A stretch of DNA of 8,083 bases from Deltaproteobacteria bacterium (GCA_019307545.1 JAFDJI010000138.1:1-8083); one strand, 5' to 3'. Numbered from the stretch's first letter, positions 1 to 7,296 are shown. The notes: a model not told the origin generated them from the sequence alone. Program-made: numbers and translations.

Positions 1-755
1 TTCATCCGTCTGTGGCGCACCTCTTCCACCACCAGGGGCAGCACCTCTCCAATAGGAGCTGCAATGCAGAGGTGTGCCAGTGCGCCGAAAGGCGTCTCCC
101 CCATGTTGAGGAGGATGAGCCGCGCGCCCTTGCGGAGCGCCGCCGCCGGCATGTCGTTGGCGGGTGAGACCACCAGCGAGGAGCCGATCGCGAAGAACAG
201 GTCGCTGGCCTCGGAGTGACGATAGGCGAGGGCCACCTCGTGCTCCGGCATGGGATCGTCGAAGTTGACGATGGAGGAGATCAGGCGCCCACCGCAGGTC
301 GGACAGACTGGCTGCCCCGGCCGGGGACGGTGGGTGCGATACCCCGGGCCCCACACCTCCTTGTCCCACCCGACCGATGTGTTGGCGTACCGCCCATCGC
401 ATCCGAGACACTTCACGAGGTTGGTGTTGCCGTGAAGCTCCGCGATGCGTTCCGGCTCGATGCCGGAGGCGAGGTGGAGGCCATCCACGTTCTGGGAGAT
501 GAGGAAGCCGAGCAGCCCCATCTCCTGCAACGCCACCAGGGCCAGGTGACCGCGGTTGGGTCGCACCTGGTCGGGGGCGACCCCCCATTTCGGGGGGGGC
601 AGTCCCTTGTCGCGCCGGGTCCACACCCCGTCCGGACCGCGGTAGTCGGGCAGCCCCGAATCGGTGCTGATCCCAGCACCCGTGAACACCACCAGGTGGT
701 GGCTTTCCGCGATCCACTCCGCGGCGGTCCGGATCTGGTGTTCGAGGTCGGGCAT
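1..755 (-). CDS. Sir2-family NAD-dependent protein deacylase, SIRT6/7-like (3' end cut by window edge)
   Basis: Sirtuins remove acyl groups from lysines using NAD+, giving nicotinamide and O-acyl-ADP-ribose; a cytoplasmic location is likely. The reverse strand reads open for 251 codons to the edge. Seen: the NAD-binding GAGIST loop (residues 26-31), GLPDYRG (34-40), QNVDGLH (88-94), the catalytic His in ELHGN (H108), a zinc site from two pairs, CLGC (116-119) and CPTC (151-154), then NFDDPMPEHE (164-173) and GSSLVVSPANDMP (191-203). GPDGVWTRRDKG after the first motif and NFDDPMPEHEVALA resemble the corresponding parts of human SIRT6 more than CobB-type bacterial sirtuins (from memory, not an alignment). 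The length is near complete for a sirtuin core. The start is taken as ATG at 755; an in-frame GTG at 764 and an ATG at 803 are alternatives, none with a clear ribosome binding site. It is divergent from the methyltransferase gene, so a shared pathway is not implied. Confidence 0.93.
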   Translation of the reverse strand, partial: MPDLEHQIRTAAEWIAESHHLVVFTGAGISTDSGLPDYRGPDGVWTRRDKGLPPPKWGVAPDQVRPNRGHLALVALQEMGLLGFLISQNVDGLHLASGIEPERIAELHGNTNLVKCLGCDGRYANTSVGWDKEVWGPGYRTHRPRPGQPVCPTCGGRLISSIVNFDDPMPEHEVALAYRHSEASDLFFAIGSSLVVSPANDMPAAALRKGARLILLNMGETPFGALAHLCIAAPIGEVLPLVVEEVRHRRM

Positions 756-801
756 GGCGTCCACTAACCGCGGGGACGAACTCGTAGAGTAGGCTCGTTC
801 C
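756..801. promoter_or_regulatory. Short divergent intergenic region
   Basis: These 46 bases separate the start codons of two divergent genes, so they, or the first codons beside them, must carry or overlap the promoters for both. I see no convincing -35/-10 pair. The only ribosome-binding-like element is AGTAGG at 788-793, eight bases before the ATG at 802 on the plus strand. CTCGT occurs twice (781-785 and 794-798), which is too short to call an operator. Confidence 0.35.
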
Positions 802-2373
802 ATGTCCGAATCCGAACCCCTCGAGCTCCTCGAGACGCCCACGCGGTTGTCGAAGTCGAAGGTCTGGGACCTGCAGCGGACCTTCTTCGCGAGCAAGGGC
901 CCAAAGGCCTGGGCGGAGGAGATCGTGCCCTTCGGGATCTCCACCAACCCGAAGGTCGCGGAGAGCTACGCCCACCTCATCGTGGCCTTCCTGCGCGACT
1001 GCGCAAATGACGGCGTACCCCTGGACCCCGAGGAGCCCGTCTACGTGGTGGACCTCGGGTCCGGGTCGGGTCGCCTGGCCTACCTCCTCGCCCGTGCCCT
1101 GGGCCGGCTGCAGAAGGCCCTACCCCCAGGTCTTCCCTCCACGACGGTGGTGGCCACCGACTTCGCCGAAGCGAACCTGGAGTGGATGCGAGCGCACCCC
1201 GCCATGGCGCCCCTGGTCGAGACGGGGGCCATCGACTTCGCGCACTTCGATGCCGCAACCCCTGGAGCCCTCGAACTGGTCGGCTCCGGAGCGCGCTTGG
1301 AGACCGGAGCGATCCGCAACCCCCTGGTGGTGGTGGCGAACTACTTCTTCGACTCCATCCCCACCGACGTCTTCCGGGTGCGGAAGGGGAGGCTGTACGA
1401 GGTGCTCGTGGCGGTGGGGCGCAAGCCGGACGACGGAGCCGATCCCACCTTCCTCGAGGGCTACGACCTGCACCTCGAGGAGCAGGAGGTGGTCGAAGCG
1501 CCGTACGCAGACCCGCTCCTGAACCAGATCTTGGAGGGATACCGCACGGAACTCCAGAGCACCGGATTGTGGATTCCCGTGGGCTCCATCGCCTGCCTCC
1601 GGCACTTCGCGGCGTTCTCCGGCGAACCAATGCTGCTCTTGCTCGGGGACAAGGCCTACCGCACCACCAGCGAGATGGAGGACCGGCCCATTGCATACCT
1701 GGCAAGGCACGGCAGCTTTTCGACGATGGTGAACGCCCACGCCATCGAGCAGGTCGCGCGGGCCCGCGGGGGCTTCGCGCTGCATGCCCGAAGCGCGGAC
1801 ATGGGCTTCACCCACTCGCTGTTCCTGGTGCCTGGCCTTCGGGATCGCTTCCCCGAGACCGCGCTCGCCTTCGCCACCTCCATCGACGACTTCGGCCCGC
1901 GCGAGGCCTACCAACTCCTGCGGCAGCTTCACAACCAGACCGACCTGACGCCGGCGGCCTGTCTACAGCTCATCCGACTGAGCGGGCACGATCCCTGGGC
2001 CTACAGCGAGTTCGGTGCACCACTCCTTCCGGCCATGGAGTACGCACCGCCGGAGATCACCCTGCAGGTACGGGAGCTTCTGGAACGCGTCGCCGAGAAC
2101 GACTACTGGTCGGGGCGCCCGTCCGATCGGTTCGCCCGCCACCTGGGACAGGGGTACTTCGCGCTCGGAGACCGCAAGCGCGCGCTGCAATGGTACCGGC
2201 GGTCGCTGGAGCGACAAGGCCCCACCTCGCAGACCTGGCTCGACATGGCGGTCTGCCTGGAGGAAGTGGACCGCGAAGGCGCGATAGCCGCCTACCGCAA
2301 CGCATTGGCGCTGGATCCCGAGTTGGAGCACGTGAAGGGCCGACTGGAGATGCTGGGGGTCGGGAGCGGGTAG
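802..2373 (+). CDS. MidA/NDUFAF7-like SAM-dependent methyltransferase with C-terminal TPR region
   Basis: This is a 523-residue, probably cytoplasmic protein. The N-terminal part is a class I SAM-dependent methyltransferase: motif I VVDLGSGSG (82-90), VVATDFAEANLEWM (116-129) with D120 placed to bind the SAM ribose, and VVVANYFFDSIPTDVF (176-191), matching the ANE-hh-DALPV-type strand of the MidA/NDUFAF7 family. HGSFSTMVNAHAIEQ (303-317) fits that family's later conserved segment. Mitochondrial NDUFAF7 dimethylates an arginine of a complex I subunit; bacterial substrates are mostly unknown. After a linker, residues 445-520 form roughly two TPR-like helical hairpins (GYFALGDRKRALQWYRRSL, then AIAAYRNALALDPE), a typical protein-binding module. 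A weak Shine-Dalgarno, AGTAGG, lies at 788-793. A 72-bp gap separates it from the coupled operon downstream, so co-transcription is plausible but unproven. The methyltransferase fold is well supported; the substrate is unknown. Confidence 0.82.
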   Translation: MSESEPLELLETPTRLSKSKVWDLQRTFFASKGPKAWAEEIVPFGISTNPKVAESYAHLIVAFLRDCANDGVPLDPEEPVYVVDLGSGSGRLAYLLARALGRLQKALPPGLPSTTVVATDFAEANLEWMRAHPAMAPLVETGAIDFAHFDAATPGALELVGSGARLETGAIRNPLVVVANYFFDSIPTDVFRVRKGRLYEVLVAVGRKPDDGADPTFLEGYDLHLEEQEVVEAPYADPLLNQILEGYRTELQSTGLWIPVGSIACLRHFAAFSGEPMLLLLGDKAYRTTSEMEDRPIAYLARHGSFSTMVNAHAIEQVARARGGFALHARSADMGFTHSLFLVPGLRDRFPETALAFATSIDDFGPREAYQLLRQLHNQTDLTPAACLQLIRLSGHDPWAYSEFGAPLLPAMEYAPPEITLQVRELLERVAENDYWSGRPSDRFARHLGQGYFALGDRKRALQWYRRSLERQGPTSQTWLDMAVCLEEVDREGAIAAYRNALALDPELEHVKGRLEMLGVGSG

Positions 2374-2445
2374 GGCGGAGCGCCACGCACCCTTGCGCCA
2401 CTGCGGCCGGTCCCGGACAATGCCGATCCACCTCTGGAGGTGACC
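2374..2445 (+). promoter_or_regulatory. Intergenic spacer leading into the five-gene operon
   Basis: This 72-bp gap is the only space between genes on the plus strand apart from the divergent region. It holds a short GGCG/CGCC hairpin right after the preceding stop (2374-2384), too small and without a U-tract for a terminator, and the ribosome binding site of the next gene at its end. I see no clear sigma-70-like promoter, so the downstream operon may read through from the methyltransferase gene or use a promoter I cannot recognise. Confidence 0.3.
2436..2440 (+). promoter_or_regulatory. Shine-Dalgarno GGAGG that fixes the start of the coiled-coil gene
   Basis: GGAGG ends five bases before ATG at 2446, an ideal spacing. 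A GTG at 2440, in the same frame, overlaps the motif itself and is therefore unlikely to be the start. This is the only strong ribosome binding site on the plus strand of the window, consistent with 2446 being the translational entry point for the coupled genes downstream. Confidence 0.75.
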
Positions 2446-3759
2446 ATGTCCGTCTCCGCATCCGAAGCTGTACGCCACTACCAGGAACGGGAACGGCAGG
2501 CCGCCGATGCCATCGATCGGTATGGCGCGCTGCTCCAGCACCTGCAGAAGCAGCTCTCTGCCGTCCGGGGCGAGGGGGCGAGGGCACGCCGCGACCTGGC
2601 CGTGGCCTACTTCCCGGACCTGCAGGACGAGTCCTTCCACCTCGCGGAGCACCTCACCGGATACCGGGGTTTCACCCGTCGAGACCCGCGCTTGGCGATG
2701 GCTCGGGAGAAGCTCACCCTGGAGAAGACCCTCGCGCGCATCCAGGGGGACGAGCGGTACCGGCGACGGGAGTACCTGGTCGGTCCACATGGCGAGCTGA
2801 CCCGCGAGAGGGAAGAGCGACGGCAACTCCTGGAACCCTGGGTCCTGGAGTGCCGGAAATTCGAAGACCTCGACGGGTTCGAAGCGCTGGTGGAGGTCAA
2901 GTACGACACCCCAGAGTTCACCGAGTCCTGGTGGCACTCGAAGTACTGGCACCACTGGGCCGCCGGCGACCGGATCTGTGAAACGCTTGGCATGGCGGAC
3001 TTCGGCGACGACGTGCTCCCGGCGTACCAGAAGGCCGCTACGGAGCGGGAGAAGTGGCGCGGGCAGGTGGCGGAGGTCGATGCTCGAATCGCCGAGGTGC
3101 ACCAGTTGGTGCAATCCCACGACCACGCGGTCGCTCGTATCCCTGAGCTCCCCGAGATCTACCTCGACCAATCCCAGCAGGTCCTCGGCGAGTACCTGAA
3201 GGGGACCGACCTCGCGCTGTTGGAGGAATGGCTCAAAGAGGAGTCGGAGCAACACCGCGCGATCCGCATGGGGCTGCGGAAAGTGGCCGGCCTGATGGCG
3301 AAGGAGCGGTTCCTGCAGGAGCTTGTCCAGCAGGGAATCACCCCGTTGCTCACCGACCTGAAGGAGCGCCGGGCCAAGTACGCGCGCAAGCAGGTGAAGT
3401 ACGCCCGCGCCAAGTACCGGTACCAGGAAATCCCCCCAGAGCACCTCGATCCAAAGTTCGGCGAGAAGTACGGCAAGCTCCTCGTGCAGCGGGACAAGAT
3501 CGAGACCCTGGTCGACCGCATGGTTGCCTACGACCAATACGAGCGTTTCGACCTACAGAACGACGAAGACCTATGGTGGCTCGAGTTCACCGGAAAGCGG
3601 CCTAGCCGCCTCACCCCGACGCTGCGCAGCAGCTTCGACCAGCACCCCGAGGCCCGGCCCATCCACGACCCCCGCTATGTCACCAACGAGGAGGCCGAGG
3701 CGGTCGCCCAGGCCGCCGCGGCCGGGATCACCGCCGACGATCTCGGGTACCTGTCATGA
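2446..3759 (+). CDS. Unrecognised coiled-coil protein, first gene of the coupled operon
   Basis: I do not recognise this 437-residue family. It is strongly charged and mostly helical by eye, with heptad-like stretches at about 8-50, 115-140, 190-232 and 255-325, and no signal peptide or membrane segment. An aromatic and histidine-rich patch, SWWHSKYWHHWAAGD (161-175), lies in the middle and follows an acidic region (KYDTPEFTE); such a cluster could be a binding site or a buried core. Residues 305-327 are very basic, with KYAR twice (311-314, 318-321) then KYRY (323-326). A second Trp pair occurs at DLWWLEF (375-381). The C-terminus (413-437) looks like a small helical module ending GITADDLGYLS. 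The start is ATG at 2446, set by GGAGG at 2436-2440. The stop overlaps the next start by four bases (ATGA), implying coupled synthesis with the glycosyltransferase. A scaffold or substrate-carrier role is possible but is pure inference. Confidence 0.88.
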   Translation: MSVSASEAVRHYQERERQAADAIDRYGALLQHLQKQLSAVRGEGARARRDLAVAYFPDLQDESFHLAEHLTGYRGFTRRDPRLAMAREKLTLEKTLARIQGDERYRRREYLVGPHGELTREREERRQLLEPWVLECRKFEDLDGFEALVEVKYDTPEFTESWWHSKYWHHWAAGDRICETLGMADFGDDVLPAYQKAATEREKWRGQVAEVDARIAEVHQLVQSHDHAVARIPELPEIYLDQSQQVLGEYLKGTDLALLEEWLKEESEQHRAIRMGLRKVAGLMAKERFLQELVQQGITPLLTDLKERRAKYARKQVKYARAKYRYQEIPPEHLDPKFGEKYGKLLVQRDKIETLVDRMVAYDQYERFDLQNDEDLWWLEFTGKRPSRLTPTLRSSFDQHPEARPIHDPRYVTNEEAEAVAQAAAAGITADDLGYLS

Positions 3760-5330
3760 AGCGGCTGCGGGTCGTCTCCTATGCCATCAACGGGCGTGGG
3801 ATGGGCCACCTGGTGCGGCAGCTGGCCATCCTCCGCTGGCTTCGCCGCGTCGCCGCGCTCCTCGAAGTGGAGTGCGAGTGCTGGGTCATCACTTCGTCGG
3901 AAGCCGACACCCTGGCGCGGCGAGAGGGCATACCCGCCCTGAAGCTACCGTCCAAGGCCATGCTGCGGGACGCTGGCTTGGCGCCCGCACGCTACCTGGC
4001 CATCACCCGCACCTGGGTCCTGAACGCGGTGGCAGGGCTGCAGCCCGATGTGCTGCTTGTGGACACCTTTCCGGGGGGGAGCTTCGGGGAGTTGGTGGCC
4101 GCCTTGGAGTTGGCTCCGCACCGCGTGCTGGTGGCACGCCGGGTACGCGAAGCCTTCGCGACGCAGGACCCCTACCGTGCCCTGCTCTCCCTATACGAGA
4201 AGGTCGTGGTGCCGGACGACCGAGGCACGGGGCCCATTCTCATCCGGGACCGTTCCGAGCTGCTCGACCGGGACGACGCGCGACGCGCGCTCGGCATCCC
4301 CGCGGGACGACGCGCGGTGTACGTGAGCCTTGGAGGGGGGGGCGACCTGGCGGCGCCCGGGACCCTTCCCCGCCTGGTCGACCGCCTCGCCGAACGAGGC
4401 TGGCACGCGGTCGTCGGTGCTGGACCGCTGTACGAAGGCCCGGAACGCCGCGGCCCGGGGGTGACCTGGCTCGACCGCTATGTCCCACTGGAGCTGCTCA
4501 CAGGCGTCGACGCCGCGGTGAGCGCCTGCGGCTACAACACCTTCCACGAGCTGATGTACGCGGGCGTCCCCACGGTGTTCCTCCCCCAGGAGCGCATCGC
4601 CGACGACCAGGAGGAGCGGGCGCGGGTGGCGGTGCATGCGGGTGCGGGGCGCCTGGCCCGCTCGGTCGAGGAGGCCGTGGACCTGCTGGACGACCCGGGC
4701 GATCCGGAGGCGGCGAAGCGGTTGGTCCCCCGAAACGGGGCTCGCCAGGCCGCACTGGACGTGCTCTCCCTGGTGCTTCCCGCGGCGGACCTGGAGATGG
4801 CCGCCGCGCTGCTCACCCCAGAGCTTCTGGGCACGCTGCGGCGGTGGACGGCGCCCGGTCGGGCGGGCCGGGAGGCACCCCGCAGGGCCCTGGCGCTCAC
4901 CCGGATGTTGGGTTCGGGCACAGCGGCACTCGCCACCCTGTGCGAAGTCCACGAGGTGCCCTTCGACACCGCGTTTTCCCTGGTCAAGGGGTTGCGCCGG
5001 AAGTTCCCCGCCGCCGACGGCAATGACCTGCGTGAGGCCGCGGAGACCTTGTTCCCGACATGGGCCCGGTTCGACGACTGGATGGGGGCGGTGTCGCTGA
5101 TGCGGGCCGTGCCCACCCAACGCACCCTGGCCGTGTCTCGGTTCGCCACCCTGATGGCCAGGTGGCTGGCGAACGAGGACGACCTGTTCGATGCGTTGCG
5201 CGACTTCAGCCAACTCGAGGGGTCGGGGGAACGGACCATCGATGAGGTGCTCCACCTCCTGACCCGCGACCGCGACGGGCTGGTCCTGCAGGCCGACCCG
5301 GCGGCGCGCTCCGCCGGGGACTCGCGGTGA
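3756..5330 (+). CDS. GT28/MurG-like glycosyltransferase with an extra C-terminal helical domain
   Basis: This 524-residue protein looks like a GT-B glycosyltransferase moving a sugar from a nucleotide-sugar donor. The N-terminal Rossmann half (about 1-165) opens with a strand and the glycine loop AINGRGMGHLVRQ (10-22), the counterpart of MurG's GGxGGH loop, and has PDVLLVDTFPGG (97-108). The C-terminal half (about 185-320) has VYVSLGGGGD (188-197), WLDRYVPLELL (238-248) and the donor-binding SACGYNTFHELMYAGVPTVF (256-275), followed by QERIADDQEERA (278-289), equivalent to the DxxxQ sugar-contact region of GT28 enzymes. Residues from about 335 to the end are additional to a normal MurG-size enzyme (about 360 residues); they are helix-rich and unrecognised. 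No signal peptide or membrane span is seen. Its start overlaps the upstream stop (3756-3759) and its stop overlaps the next start (GTGA, 5327-5330). It could instead belong to the COG4671-like predicted glycosyltransferases; donor and acceptor are unknown. Confidence 0.85.
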   Translation: MKRLRVVSYAINGRGMGHLVRQLAILRWLRRVAALLEVECECWVITSSEADTLARREGIPALKLPSKAMLRDAGLAPARYLAITRTWVLNAVAGLQPDVLLVDTFPGGSFGELVAALELAPHRVLVARRVREAFATQDPYRALLSLYEKVVVPDDRGTGPILIRDRSELLDRDDARRALGIPAGRRAVYVSLGGGGDLAAPGTLPRLVDRLAERGWHAVVGAGPLYEGPERRGPGVTWLDRYVPLELLTGVDAAVSACGYNTFHELMYAGVPTVFLPQERIADDQEERARVAVHAGAGRLARSVEEAVDLLDDPGDPEAAKRLVPRNGARQAALDVLSLVLPAADLEMAAALLTPELLGTLRRWTAPGRAGREAPRRALALTRMLGSGTAALATLCEVHEVPFDTAFSLVKGLRRKFPAADGNDLREAAETLFPTWARFDDWMGAVSLMRAVPTQRTLAVSRFATLMARWLANEDDLFDALRDFSQLEGSGERTIDEVLHLLTRDRDGLVLQADPAARSAGDSR

Positions 5331-6442
5331 CCCTGGCTCCCGACCTAGGGACGCTCTCCCCCAAGGCCCTGCGGACGGAGGTCCTGCGCGGGATCCGCGA
5401 GGGGCGACCGCGCGCCGGGCCCCTCCAGGTCCACATCGACGTCACCAACACCTGCAACGCGACTTGCGTGACCTGCTGGGACCACTCCCCCCTGCTGAAG
5501 GTCCCTCGCCCGCCGGAGTGGAAGCGGCGGCGCCTGGACTTCGACCGCTTCTGTGCACTGCTGGAGGATCTCGGGGCGATGGGGTCGGTCCGCGCCGTGT
5601 TGCTCTCGGGGATGGGCGAGCCGCTGACCCACCCGCGGATCTACGAGATGATCGCGGAGGTCAAGGCGCGGGGGTGGCATCTCACCCTGATCACCAACCT
5701 GGTCGCCGCGGACATCGACCGGCTGGCACAAGCAGGCGTCGACCAGCTGCTGGTGGGGATCCATGGCGTTACCCCGGCAGCGTACTCCGCCTTCCACCCC
5801 GGCTGGACCGAGCAGCAGTTCTTCCAGATGTGCCGCCACTTGCGGGTGCTCGCCAGCGCCGGCGTTCGGTGTCGCCATGTGCAGGTCGTCAACCGGGACA
5901 CCGCGAGTCAGGTGGTGGACATGGTCCGCTTCGGCCAGGTGTTTCACGCCGACCGCGTCAACTACAAGCTCGCGAGTCTCTCCGGGGGCACCGAGGCGTG
6001 CGCCACGACCCCGGAGCAGCGAGCGTGGCTCCTGGCCGAGGCCATCCCCGACGCGCGCACGCTGGCAAGGGAGTTGGGGGTGCCGACCAACCTGGGCCTC
6101 TTCGAGCGCCAGGTCCGCACCGCCGTCGCCGACACGCACGCCATCACCCCCATCGAGGTGGTGGGGTGCTTCATGGGGCACGTCTACGCCCGGGTCACCA
6201 CCGAGGGAGAGGTGCTCTACTGCTGCAACACCCGGGCGCGGGTAGACACCCTGGACACGGCGCCGTTGTCAGCACTGTGGCGTGGTGCGCGGTGGCAGGC
6301 CCTGCGGGACCGACTCCGGGCAGGCGCGTACCTCGAGGGCTGCGACCGTTGCGGGAAGTTCGAGCAGAACGCCAAGTGGTCGGAGCGCTACCGCGCCTTC
6401 GCGGGGGAAGCCGCGTGGCGCGCCGCCACCGGGCAGCCATGA
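5327..6442 (+). CDS. Radical SAM protein with SPASM/Twitch-like C-terminal cluster domain
   Basis: This 371-residue enzyme should cleave SAM reductively with a [4Fe-4S] cluster to make a 5'-deoxyadenosyl radical. The cluster motif is CNATCVTC (C43, C47, C50; CX3CX2C), preceded by the barrel's first strand QVHIDVTNT. LSGMGEP (93-99) is the SAM-binding GGE-type motif, and HLTLITNL (118-125) is a typical barrel strand. The C-terminus has C281, a dG-v--C strand (TTEGEVLYCCNT, C299/C300), a helix region LSALWRGARWQALRDRL (314-330) and CDRC (C339, C342). This is the layout of a reduced SPASM (Twitch) domain, probably binding one auxiliary [4Fe-4S]. Only about 34 residues precede the barrel, too few for a RiPP recognition element. 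The GTG start at 5327 overlaps the glycosyltransferase stop and lacks a clear ribosome binding site, so coupling is likely; the next start codons would cut the barrel. The substrate is unknown; members of this broad family act on peptides, sugars and aminoglycosides. Confidence 0.92.
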   Translation: MTLAPDLGTLSPKALRTEVLRGIREGRPRAGPLQVHIDVTNTCNATCVTCWDHSPLLKVPRPPEWKRRRLDFDRFCALLEDLGAMGSVRAVLLSGMGEPLTHPRIYEMIAEVKARGWHLTLITNLVAADIDRLAQAGVDQLLVGIHGVTPAAYSAFHPGWTEQQFFQMCRHLRVLASAGVRCRHVQVVNRDTASQVVDMVRFGQVFHADRVNYKLASLSGGTEACATTPEQRAWLLAEAIPDARTLARELGVPTNLGLFERQVRTAVADTHAITPIEVVGCFMGHVYARVTTEGEVLYCCNTRARVDTLDTAPLSALWRGARWQALRDRLRAGAYLEGCDRCGKFEQNAKWSERYRAFAGEAAWRAATGQP

Positions 6443-7296
6443 GGACCCCCACCATCGAGTGGCAGGTGGTGGGTGCCTGCAACCGTGACTGTTCCTACTG
6501 CATCCAGTCGCGCCACCACCGGCGCGGCCGTCCCACTGCGACCCAGCTCGAACAAGCGCTGTCCTTCTTCGCAAAACTCTCGGGTCCCTGGGAGATCAAG
6601 TGCAGCGGGGGCGAGGTCTTCGCCCACCGCCTCTTCATGGCCCAGGTGGTCCCGGGGCTCATGGAGCGCACGCCGCACCAGATCAGCGTGCTCACCAACT
6701 TCTCGGCCTCCCGCCGCGACCTGATGATCTTCGCGCGCAGCACCCGGGAGCGCCTGGCGGTGTTCAGCGCCTCGCTGCACCTGCAGTACACCTCTGCGGA
6801 GGTGTTCGCGGAAAAGGCGTCCTGGTTCGCCGACCAACTGGGCCCGGACACCCGGTTCGTGGTGAACCAGGTGGTGCTGCCCGGTCGGGAAGCGGAGGCG
6901 CTGCACAGCCGGCGGGTGGTGGAGTCCCATGGACTGCGGTGGTTTCCGCAACTCTACAAGGTGAAGGGCGGGGTCGCGGCGTACCCCGACGAGGAGGCGC
7001 TCCGCGAGGTGATCGGCGACCATCCGGGACCCCGGGCTGCGAACACGGCCCCCTCCTACAAGGGTCGGATGTGCTGGTCCGGGGTGGCGTACTTCGCGGT
7101 GGACCGCGCCGGTGACGCCTGGAGCTGCCGTACCGCCAGGCGCCATGACGTGGGCCATCTGGGCAACGTGTTCGAAGGGACGGTCCACCTCCACGACGCC
7201 CCCAGGCCCTGCCCCTGGGACATCTGCCCCTGCACCGTGCCTGCCAACCGCGGGATGATCGCGGGAGTGGGCCCGGCGGAGCCGGTGCCCGCATGA
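6439..7296 (+). CDS. Small radical SAM protein, first of a tandem paralogous pair
   Basis: This 285-residue radical SAM enzyme starts almost directly with the barrel: IEWQVVGACNRDCSYC has C14, C18 and C21 as the CX3CX2C cluster ligands. CSGGEVF (55-61) is the SAM amino-group motif, with Val where Pro is usual. QISVLTNFSASRRDL (81-95) and ASLHLQY (111-117) are further barrel strands. The C-terminal part has C212, a dG--w-C strand (GDAWSC, C230), GHLGNV (239-244) and C258-PWDI-C263-P-C265 leading to TVPANRGM. This is a compact SPASM-like cysteine set that could hold an auxiliary [4Fe-4S]. The frame is open far upstream, but ATG at 6439 overlaps the preceding stop (ATGA), fits the radical SAM N-terminus and matches the pattern of the whole operon. 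The next gene is a clear paralogue with the same motif order. The reaction is unknown; a role in the same pathway as its neighbours is inferred from coupling. Confidence 0.92.
   Translation: MRTPTIEWQVVGACNRDCSYCIQSRHHRRGRPTATQLEQALSFFAKLSGPWEIKCSGGEVFAHRLFMAQVVPGLMERTPHQISVLTNFSASRRDLMIFARSTRERLAVFSASLHLQYTSAEVFAEKASWFADQLGPDTRFVVNQVVLPGREAEALHSRRVVESHGLRWFPQLYKVKGGVAAYPDEEALREVIGDHPGPRAANTAPSYKGRMCWSGVAYFAVDRAGDAWSCRTARRHDVGHLGNVFEGTVHLHDAPRPCPWDICPCTVPANRGMIAGVGPAEPVPA

Noticed and set aside
756..801. Operator-like repeats (CTCGT twice, ACGA-AC-TCGT) in the divergent gap
   Set aside because: The arms are four or five bases and imperfect, which is not above chance.
2374..2384. GGCG-GAG-CGCC hairpin after the methyltransferase stop as a terminator
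   Set aside because: The stem is only four base pairs with no following T-run; such hairpins are common by chance in GC-rich DNA.
2440..2445. GTG at 2440 as start of the coiled-coil gene
   Set aside because: It overlaps the GGAGG ribosome binding site; ATG at 2446 is ideally spaced from it.
1182..2981. Long plus-strand open frame, 599 codons, overlapping two genes
   Set aside because: It crosses the stop of one gene and the start of another out of frame and is dominated by Arg, Gly, Pro and Ala; it is a shadow of high third-position GC.
1963..3537. Long open frame on the minus strand, 524 codons
   Set aside because: It lies opposite the methyltransferase end and the coiled-coil gene. Its translation is low-complexity, rich in Leu/Val/Arg/Gly/Pro with no recognisable motif, as expected opposite a GC-rich gene.
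4335..4342. G8 run in the glycosyltransferase gene as a phase-variation switch
   Set aside because: It encodes the conserved Gly-rich loop of the fold (SLGGGGD), so coding constraint explains it; similar runs (for example G7 at 4073-4079) are frequent in this DNA.
3524..5026. Plus-strand open frame, 500 codons, inside the glycosyltransferase gene
   Set aside because: The translation is Arg/Gly/Pro/Ala-rich without motifs, whereas the overlapping frame has clear GT-B motifs.
5464..6438. In-frame upstream extension of the first small radical SAM gene
   Set aside because: The frame is open but gives low-complexity sequence antagonistic to the preceding radical SAM gene; the ATG at 6439 puts the cluster motif at the normal N-terminal place and matches the 4-nt overlap pattern.
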